Assembly (NCBI GenBank): GCA_016297775.1
Contig: JAEDGA010000045.1
Coordinates: forward strand, 1 to 10,370
Length of the DNA stretch: 10,370 bases
Origin: Candidatus Methanomethylophilaceae archaeon
Lineage (GTDB): Archaea; Thermoplasmatota; Thermoplasmata; Methanomassiliicoccales; Methanomethylophilaceae
Reading direction: 5' to 3'
Shown here piece after piece: positions 1 to 5,416 of the stretch (positions are counted from its first letter, which is position 1; the number at the start of each line of letters is the position of its first letter). The notes under the pieces are model-generated. The model did not search any database, was not told where the DNA came from, and saw only the letters and a list, made by a program, of their open reading frames with translations. Made by a program: the position numbers and the translations under genes.

Positions 1-149
1 CTCTCGAGGGCATCCGTCAGGATCGATACGGATGATGTGACATACCACGCTATGAACTTGATCGTCATCAGCGTGACACCCAATACGGCCACTACTTTCT
101 GGAAGGAATAGTTGTCCTTCGACAGATCGCCTGCACATACATCCGACAT
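1..149 (-). CDS. Cation diffusion facilitator family transporter, N-terminal fragment (partial)
   Basis: Reading the minus strand from the ATG at 149 gives 49 codons that run off the left edge of the window, so only the N-terminus is visible. After a short polar head (MSDVCAGDLSKDN) comes a hydrophobic segment, VVAVLGVTLMTIKFIAWYV, then SSVSILTDALE. This matches the first membrane helix of cation diffusion facilitators, where an N-x-x-x-K helix is followed by the S-x-x-x-x-x-DA metal-site region that opens helix 2. The family exports Zn2+, Fe2+, Mn2+ or related divalent metals in exchange for protons across the cytoplasmic membrane; the substrate cannot be told from this fragment. The start is well fixed, because an in-frame TAA lies five codons upstream with no other start codon between. 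A TATA-like box sits 33-39 nt upstream and a weak AGAAGGG precedes the ATG. The gene is divergent from the antiporter at 477. Confidence 0.8.
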   Translation of the reverse strand, partial: MSDVCAGDLSKDNYSFQKVVAVLGVTLMTIKFIAWYVTSSVSILTDALE

Positions 150-181
150 ACGAACGCCCTTCTGTTACCAACCCATCCGCC

Positions 182-188
182 ATATTTA
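182..188 (-). promoter_or_regulatory. TATA box for the cation diffusion facilitator gene
   Basis: On the minus strand the sequence is TAAATAT, centred 36 nt before the ATG at 149. With archaeal TATA-to-start-site spacing of about 25 nt, transcription would begin near 160. That leaves a leader of roughly 10 nt holding a weak purine stretch, AGAAGGG. This is judged from position and composition only. Confidence 0.45.
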
Positions 189-392
189 CGGCTTATTCGA
201 TTGGGCGGAATACCCCCCGTATACATAGAGGTGCACCTAACTTCCATTCGCGACGTGCAGATGGGATATCCCCTCCTTATGATATCCATCATATCGGAGC
301 ATATCTGTGACATGGATCCGGTACAGGATCGTACGACCCGCGGAAAGGACGGTGGGATATGCTACACCGTGTGCCCAGAATCCGGTGTTCCG

Positions 393-417
393 CATACGTT
401 CGGTGACCGAGCGTATG
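393..417. promoter_or_regulatory. Near-perfect 25-bp dyad, likely operator
   Basis: The left arm CATACGTTCGGT and the right arm ACCGAGCGTATG are reverse complements at 11 of 12 positions, around a single central G at 405. The only imperfect pair is T399/G411. A one-base centre makes an RNA hairpin unlikely to be the main role and fits a homodimeric DNA-binding regulator better. It lies about 30 bp upstream of the TATA box of the antiporter gene at 477, where an activator or repressor could act. No regulator gene is visible in the window, so its partner is unknown. Confidence 0.6.
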
Positions 418-444
418 AGCCGCAGGGAGTGAAAAAGAAGGAAA

Positions 445-458
445 CCGATATAAATCGG
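445..458 (+). promoter_or_regulatory. TATA box within a palindrome; leaderless promoter of the antiporter gene
   Basis: ATATAAAT at 448-455 is centred 25.5 nt before the ATG at 477. That is the standard archaeal TATA-to-start-site distance, so transcription probably starts at or next to the start codon. No Shine-Dalgarno is present, in agreement. The box sits inside the inverted repeat CCGAT-ATAA-ATCGG, so a repressor bound here would block TBP directly. The A-rich stretch just upstream (GAAAC) could serve as the BRE. Confidence 0.6.
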
Positions 459-476
459 CCCGCTCTACCACGGGCG

Positions 477-1835
477 ATGGACACCTCCGGAAAGATACTG
501 TTGGTATTATTGGGATTCGTCGGGCTCATGGACTGCCTGGACGGAACGATAGTGGCGGTTGCTCTGCCCACGATAGCATCCGATATGGGAGTGGACATAG
601 CGATCGCGTCATGGGTGTCCGTGGCGTACTTCATGATGATGGCCGGTACGATGATACTGTTCGGGCGCATCGCGGACAACATATCCGTCAAGGCGATACT
701 GCTCGCCGGGATATGTCTGTTCTCTGTGAGTTCGCTGGCATGCGGCCTGTCCCCGTCCTTCATCGTACTGATCGCCGCACGCATACTGCAGGGTATCGGA
801 GCCGCCATGATGGGTGCCACCATCCCGATGTGTTGCGTGAGGTTCTTCCCGCCGTCCGAGATGGGTTATGCCTTCGGTTTGATAACCATAGGTTATTCCA
901 TAGGTGCCGCACTCGGACCGGCACTGGGAGGTATGATAGTCTCCGTACTCTCCTGGCACTGGATCTTCTTCATCAACATACCCATCGGTCTTCTGTTGAT
1001 GGCACTGCTCCACATGAGGATGCCGTCCGACGTGAGGAACGGGGATACGCACGTGGATTCCGTGGGAGCGATATGGCTGTTCGTCTCCATCATATCGTTG
1101 GTTATGGTCCTGGAGAATCTGGGCAACATGACGATAGTGGGTATATCCGCGGCCATATCCGTGATATCCTTCATACTGTTCGCACGTCAGGAGAGGAGAT
1201 GCGACGAACCGATACTCTCCCTTTCGATATTCGGCAACCGTGCCTTCGACCTGAACCTTCTGGGATACTTCCTGGTCAATGTCGTGTACATGGGTCTGCT
1301 GTATCTTCTGCCGTTCTACATGACCGTCTATCTCGGTATGGACAGTGCCGTATCCGGTGCCTTCCTGTTCATCCCTCCGCTGATCACCGTGCTGACGGGG
1401 ATGCCCGTGGGAAGGTGGTCCGACAGGACCGGAAGGAGATGGTTCTGCGTAGCCAGCTGTCTGTTCCTCTGCGCGGCGATGGTTATGATCGCCATGATGG
1501 ATGAACTGGTGTTGCCGTTGTATCTAACCGCACTTGTCCTCATGGGTCTGACATGGTCGTTCTGCGGAGGCCCCATGTGCTCCAGGGTGATAGAATCCAC
1601 GACCGGCGAGAGCAAGGAGATGGGATCCACCATGGTCAACGAGGCCGGATATCTGGGATCCACCGTCGGTACTGTGTTGTTCGCGGCCCTGTTCGCCGCC
1701 TTCGCCAATGCGGGAGGCGTACAGATAAGCGAGCTCGCACCGGACGTGTTCATGAAGGGATTCGCCATCACCATGATGATTGGCGCGGTGTTATCCGCCG
1801 TGGCTGCGGCGATGTCCCTCATCGTCAGGGATTGA
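477..1835 (+). CDS. DHA2-family (14-TM type) MFS drug/proton antiporter
   Basis: The 452-residue protein is strongly hydrophobic throughout, with many membrane helices. Signatures of the DHA2 (EmrB/QacA) branch are visible: LDGTIVAVALPTI at residues 21-33 in helix 1 (motif D1), GRIADNISVKA around 63-73 (loop 2-3 motif A), GYSIGAALGPALGG at 139-152 (antiporter motif C), and HWIFFINIPIG at 161-171. GRWSDRTGRR at 312-321 is the second-half counterpart of motif A. Members export cationic drugs, dyes or metabolites in exchange for protons; the substrate is unknown here. The first M in this frame gives an unlikely polar 92-residue extension. I chose the ATG at 477 because the first helix starts right after it and a TATA box lies 25 nt upstream, implying a leaderless mRNA. 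Nearby palindromes suggest ligand-responsive control, as is common for drug pumps. Confidence 0.9.
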   Translation: MDTSGKILLVLLGFVGLMDCLDGTIVAVALPTIASDMGVDIAIASWVSVAYFMMMAGTMILFGRIADNISVKAILLAGICLFSVSSLACGLSPSFIVLIAARILQGIGAAMMGATIPMCCVRFFPPSEMGYAFGLITIGYSIGAALGPALGGMIVSVLSWHWIFFINIPIGLLLMALLHMRMPSDVRNGDTHVDSVGAIWLFVSIISLVMVLENLGNMTIVGISAAISVISFILFARQERRCDEPILSLSIFGNRAFDLNLLGYFLVNVVYMGLLYLLPFYMTVYLGMDSAVSGAFLFIPPLITVLTGMPVGRWSDRTGRRWFCVASCLFLCAAMVMIAMMDELVLPLYLTALVLMGLTWSFCGGPMCSRVIESTTGESKEMGSTMVNEAGYLGSTVGTVLFAALFAAFANAGGVQISELAPDVFMKGFAITMMIGAVLSAVAAAMSLIVRD

Positions 1836-1850
1836 GTTATTTCGCATATC

Positions 1851-1867
1851 CTATATATCTGCAGATA
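1851..1867 (+). promoter_or_regulatory. Promoter of the MBL/TerB/ATPase/helicase operon with overlapping 12-bp palindrome
   Basis: TATATAT at 1852-1858 lies 45 nt before the ATG at 1900. A start site near 1880 would leave a leader of about 20 nt carrying the GAGGTG ribosome site. The last bases of the box belong to a perfect 12-bp palindrome, TATCTGCAGATA, at 1856-1867, between TATA and the expected start site. That is a typical position for a repressor operator in archaea. No other convincing promoter was seen before 7540, so this one may serve all four genes downstream. Confidence 0.5.
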
Positions 1868-1886
1868 ATGGGAATGTCATAATACA

Positions 1887-1892
1887 GAGGTG
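1887..1892 (+). promoter_or_regulatory. Shine-Dalgarno site fixing the MBL hydrolase start
   Basis: GAGGTG lies 7 nt before the ATG at 1900. It decides against the longer in-frame reading from about 1780, which would overlap the antiporter gene. It also contrasts with the leaderless genes elsewhere in the window. Confidence 0.7.
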
Positions 1893-1899
1893 TGAACAG

Positions 1900-2829
1900 A
1901 TGGATACCAAATTGGATTGCATGCAGACCGTCGAAGTGAAAGGTAAGAATGTCGACTATACAGTCACCAACGTAGGTCCGGTCAACGGCGGGGAGGGTTT
2001 CCTCTTCGTGTCCGAGAACACCACCTTCCTCCTTGACGACGGATTCTCGTTCTGCGGCAACGCCCTCGTCGACAACATAAAGAAGGTCCTCGGCGACAGG
2101 GGGTTGGATTACATCCTGCTCACACACTCCCACTACGACCACCTCTCCGGCACCCCTTACTGCACCAGGGCGTTCCCGGACGTCAAGGTGGTGGCCAACG
2201 ATCACACCGCCAACGTCATCGTCAGGGAAGGCGCGAGAGCTACGATGAAGAAGATGAACGCGGCCGCTGCACAGATATGCGGTGTCAAGGAGTACGAGGA
2301 CCTCGTCGATCAACTCCGCGTGGACATCGTCGTCAGGGAAGGGGACGTCATCGATCTCGGGGACTTCAAATTCAAGGTGTACGGATTCCCCGGACACACC
2401 AAATGCTCCATCGGTTTCTATTCCGAGGAGGAGAAGCTGCTGCTGTCCTGCGAGACGCTCGGAGTGTACATCGGCGATGAGAAACTCGCCTGCCAGTACC
2501 TCGTGGGATATCAGATGAGCATCGATTCCATCGACAAGGCACTGTCGCTCGATATAGACAGCATGCTGATCCCCCACACGGGTATCGTCACCGGAGACAG
2601 GTGCAAGAGCCTCCTGTCCTCTTCCAGAAAACTGGCCGAGGACGGTGCCAAGGAGATCGTCTACGGATTCAGGGCGGGGAAGACGGAGAAGGAGCTGTTG
2701 GACATCCTGAAGGAGAAGTACTACACCCCGTACGTCAGGGAACTCCAGCCCGAACCCGCATTCGACCTCAACGCCGGATATATGATCCCCATGCTGATCA
2801 AGGAACTGGCGGAGAACCCCGATTTCTGA
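1900..2829 (+). CDS. MBL-fold (metallo-beta-lactamase superfamily) metal-dependent hydrolase
   Basis: This is a 309-residue cytosolic protein with the MBL-fold metal signature. T-H-S-H-Y-D-H occupies residues 75-81 (H76, H78, D80, H81), the third histidine is H166 in FPGHT (163-167), and the last is H226 in IPHTG (224-228). The residue that normally bridges the two metals is Asp in GD-T-L; here the segment reads SCETLG (183-188), placing Glu185 at that spot. The family includes lactonases, thioesterases, glyoxalase II-like enzymes and nucleases; nothing seen fixes the substrate. There is no added nuclease or rubredoxin/flavodoxin domain. About 80 residues follow H226 as a helical tail. Isoleucine is nearly always ATC (about 14 ATC to 3 ATA), unlike the neighbouring genes, which suggests higher expression. 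It ends 11 bp before the TerB-like gene and probably shares its transcript. Confidence 0.88.
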   Translation: MDTKLDCMQTVEVKGKNVDYTVTNVGPVNGGEGFLFVSENTTFLLDDGFSFCGNALVDNIKKVLGDRGLDYILLTHSHYDHLSGTPYCTRAFPDVKVVANDHTANVIVREGARATMKKMNAAAAQICGVKEYEDLVDQLRVDIVVREGDVIDLGDFKFKVYGFPGHTKCSIGFYSEEEKLLLSCETLGVYIGDEKLACQYLVGYQMSIDSIDKALSLDIDSMLIPHTGIVTGDRCKSLLSSSRKLAEDGAKEIVYGFRAGKTEKELLDILKEKYYTPYVRELQPEPAFDLNAGYMIPMLIKELAENPDF

Positions 2830-2840
2830 TCGGAGAATGG

Positions 2841-4205
2841 ATGTCCAAGAACAAGGTGATGAAACCCGACAGGGACAGGGCGAGGGCGGAATTATCCAGG
2901 ACCGCCCCTGCGGATTCTATCACATCCCGCATATCCGAATCGGATGTGATAGCATACAGGGATGACAGAGGGCGTCCGTGCGATTATGTCCCGTCGGGAA
3001 GGACCTATGTGACATACGACGGCCTGAGTGCCCCATCCTACGGTTACTACACCCATTGGAGGGATTGCGTCCGCAACGGTACGTTCCCAGAGACCGATAT
3101 CGGATACGTCATCCTGCTGGCATCGGAGATCGTCACATCCCCGGACGCCCCGCACAGGGACATACGCATACTGGCGGACCTGGTCAGGAGATACCATCAT
3201 CTGAACAGACGTCTGATCGGATTCGTCGGCGATGCGTGCGTGACCATGTCGATCATGAAAAGGACCGAGATCCCTCCGATACTCCTGATGAACGACATCG
3301 ATCTGATGAGGTATCAGATATACAGGGCGCTGGGAGAGGGGAGCGTCGGATACGTCCCGATAAACTCCGTCATCGCCGTCGCGGATCTGGACTGTCCCGT
3401 ACAGACCGACGGAAGGATGGATGCCGTATTCAACATGGCACTCTCCAGGGTGGACCGCAAGATCAGAAAACTGCTGAGCATAGGACTTCGCGATATGCTG
3501 GGCGAACTGTCCGACATATCCATACCTGTGTACAACGGATTGTCGTACGGCGGCTGGCGCAAGAGGGTGTCCATCGAGATACCGACGGGGTTCACGGACA
3601 GTATCGGTGGTAAGATGATCATCGATATCGCCAAGATGATCCTCGGAGGACGTTACAACAGCATCGATATGCCGGAACGCGGCAACGACATGATACGTGC
3701 CACCGTGATGGAATGCATCTCCGAATACGATATGGGGAGGTCACCGTCGGAAACGGTATCCGGTTTCTCGTTGGACAGGGACGGGATCTCCCGTTCCGAG
3801 GAGGATCTGAAAGCCGTCACCGAGATGATGCGCGTCCCCGAAGGAACATCCGTACGGGACGATCCGTCCGTGGGGACAGAGGTCGCCGATACCATGCCTG
3901 CCCAAAAGGACGTATCCGATGATACGGGGGACGATCCTTCGGACGACGGGAATGGATGGGGCGTACTGGCGGAGACCCTGTCCGAGATAATGCGCGATTA
4001 TCTGATGGCCGCGATGAACGATGAGGCTGAAGCATATCTTTCCGATGTGGGATACAGGATGACCACCATGGAGAAGGAGATCAACAAACACGCCATGGAT
4101 CTCTTGCAGGATATCATCGTCGAGGACGGAAGGATTATACCAGAGTACATCGACGACGTATCGGAGATGTTGGGATGCCGGAGATACCGAAGCGCACACT
4201 TGTGA
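2841..4205 (+). CDS. TerB-N / TerB-C domain protein of a DNA-processing module
   Basis: The protein has 454 residues. Residues about 57-220 resemble the TerB_N domain: a YxxHWRxxVRNGxF segment at 70-82, DIGYVILLASEI at 86-97, then a helical region ending near GDACV. Residues about 372-446 resemble TerB_C: a helix ending YLM (388-390), then EKEINKHAMDLLQDIIVEDG at 411-430, like the INE-x-A-x-x-x-x-x-D-x-x-I pattern of that family. Between them lie a less recognisable helical part (220-330) and an acidic, probably disordered linker rich in D, S and G (335-372). I see no central TerB metal-binding domain. TerB-N/TerB-C proteins have been linked to phage restriction and DNA-processing gene sets; a scaffold role here is inference. 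The start at 2841 has GGAG 5 nt upstream. The end overlaps the ATPase gene by 31 bp. Domain calls are by eye. Confidence 0.72.
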   Translation: MSKNKVMKPDRDRARAELSRTAPADSITSRISESDVIAYRDDRGRPCDYVPSGRTYVTYDGLSAPSYGYYTHWRDCVRNGTFPETDIGYVILLASEIVTSPDAPHRDIRILADLVRRYHHLNRRLIGFVGDACVTMSIMKRTEIPPILLMNDIDLMRYQIYRALGEGSVGYVPINSVIAVADLDCPVQTDGRMDAVFNMALSRVDRKIRKLLSIGLRDMLGELSDISIPVYNGLSYGGWRKRVSIEIPTGFTDSIGGKMIIDIAKMILGGRYNSIDMPERGNDMIRATVMECISEYDMGRSPSETVSGFSLDRDGISRSEEDLKAVTEMMRVPEGTSVRDDPSVGTEVADTMPAQKDVSDDTGDDPSDDGNGWGVLAETLSEIMRDYLMAAMNDEAEAYLSDVGYRMTTMEKEINKHAMDLLQDIIVEDGRIIPEYIDDVSEMLGCRRYRSAHL

Positions 4206-5416
4206 CGATGTTGAACGCACTCTCCTCTGGAGTGGTGCCCAGGCGCGGTCTTGAATACATAGCCGTTGGAAGAAGGAAAGAGACCGAGACCTTCGTGAGC
4301 GACATGGAGGCTACGGCCGAAGGAGGGGGCGCGTTCAGGATAATCTCCGGACGTTACGGTAACGGTAAGAGCTTCCTGATGCAGATGGTCAGGAACAACG
4401 CCATGGAAAGAGGGTTCGCCGTCATGGATGCGGATCTGTCCGTGAACCGCAGACTCACCGGCAGCAAATCCGAGGGATTGGCCACATACAGAGAACTGGT
4501 GAAGAACACCGCCGTAAGATCCAGGCCGGACGGAGGTGCGTTGGAATCCATCGTAAGGGATTACATAGATTCCGTAGAGGGGGAAGGGAACGACCTGTCC
4601 ATGGTGCCGGAAGGGATGGTACATCTGCCGTTCGCGCACGATGTGGTGAAGGCGATCGTATCATACCGCGATTCCGTCTCGGACGGAGGGGACGGATCCG
4701 ATGCGTTGAGATGGTTCAAAGGAGAATACGATTCCAAACGCGATGCCAAGGGTGAGCTCGGGGTATCGTCGATCCCCGACGATTACAACTGGTACGACAT
4801 CATCAAACTTCTAGCCATGATATCCGTATATGCAGGATACAAGGGACTGATAGTGTTCATAGACGAGGGTGTCGTGCTGTACAAGATACAGAGCAAGGTA
4901 TCCCGTTCCAACAACTACGAACGTATGCTGACGATCCTCAACGATATAATGCAGGGGAAATCCTCCCACCTGTCGATGTACCTGTGCGGAACGCCCGAAT
5001 TCATCGAGGATCAGAACAGGGGGCTGTACAGTTACGAGGCACTGCGTTCCAGACTGTTCGCGGGACGTTACGAGAACGATGTCGACAACTACATGGGGCC
5101 TGTGATCACCCTGCGTCCGCTCAGCAACGAGGACATATTCGTGCTCCTCAGGACGATCAGAGGGCTGTACGAACAGAGACACGGATGGACATCCGGCATA
5201 GACGACCCCATGCTTGAGGACTATCTCCGCATCGCGGTAACCTCGTCGGTATCCGCGAGCATGGTCACCCCGAGGGAGATCACCAGGGATTTCATCAGCC
5301 TGATGGACACCATGATGCAGAATCCCGACAAGGGATTCTACGACCTCATCAAAGGAAGGACGGTCAATGCCGACGCCAACCCGGACGACGACCTGTTCAT
5401 GGATCTCGAGATATGA
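4175..5416 (+). CDS. DUF2791-family P-loop ATPase, BrxD-like
   Basis: The 413-residue protein begins with a helix and GVVPRRGLEYIAVGR (19-33), the N-terminal signature of the DUF2791 (BrxC/BrxD-type) ATPases. Walker A is GRYGNGKS at 59-66 (K65), and Walker B is LIVFIDE at 225-231 (D230, E231). The family's GTPEFIED stretch is at 272-279 with YEALRSRL just after, and a TPREITRDF segment is at 365-373. All catalytic residues are intact. BrxD accompanies the helicase BrxHI in type 2 and type 6 BREX phage-defence systems, where it is thought to load or power it. Here it is encoded with just such a helicase. The start at 4175 has GGAG 9 nt upstream and lies inside the TerB-like gene. A later ATG at 4208 would remove the overlap but cut into the first helix. 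It ends ATGA, overlapping the helicase start by 4 bp. Confidence 0.88.
   Translation: MPEIPKRTLVTMLNALSSGVVPRRGLEYIAVGRRKETETFVSDMEATAEGGGAFRIISGRYGNGKSFLMQMVRNNAMERGFAVMDADLSVNRRLTGSKSEGLATYRELVKNTAVRSRPDGGALESIVRDYIDSVEGEGNDLSMVPEGMVHLPFAHDVVKAIVSYRDSVSDGGDGSDALRWFKGEYDSKRDAKGELGVSSIPDDYNWYDIIKLLAMISVYAGYKGLIVFIDEGVVLYKIQSKVSRSNNYERMLTILNDIMQGKSSHLSMYLCGTPEFIEDQNRGLYSYEALRSRLFAGRYENDVDNYMGPVITLRPLSNEDIFVLLRTIRGLYEQRHGWTSGIDDPMLEDYLRIAVTSSVSASMVTPREITRDFISLMDTMMQNPDKGFYDLIKGRTVNADANPDDDLFMDLEI

Larger units (their letters stand above)
150..476. other. Divergent intergenic region without a recognisable gene
   Basis: This 327-base stretch separates the metal transporter (minus) from the antiporter (plus). 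The antiporter frame stays open here back to about 201, but the extra 92 residues are polar, carry no recognisable motif and do not continue the transporter fold. I treat it as non-coding. It holds a TATA box for each flanking gene, the 25-bp dyad at 393-417, a smaller inverted repeat TATGAT-ATCC-ATCATA at 278-293, and the 10-bp palindrome AGGTGCACCT at 229-238. No tRNA-like T-loop or other RNA gene was seen. Confidence 0.6.

Noticed and set aside
229..238. 10-bp palindrome AGGTGCACCT as an operator
   Set aside because: A perfect 10-bp palindrome is expected by chance about once in 1000 bases and nothing else supports it.
201..476. N-terminal extension of the antiporter in the same open frame
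   Set aside because: The 92 extra residues are polar, match nothing and precede the normal first helix. A TATA box and two palindromes lie within this stretch, and the ATG at 477 fits a leaderless transcript.
611..1504. 297-codon plus-strand open frame inside the antiporter
   Set aside because: It is out of frame with the antiporter, and its Arg/His-rich composition is typical of a shifted-frame shadow.
1837..2577. 246-codon minus-strand open frame opposite the MBL gene
   Set aside because: The MBL metal motifs on the plus strand are decisive. The antisense translation has no recognisable features and would run through the operon promoter.
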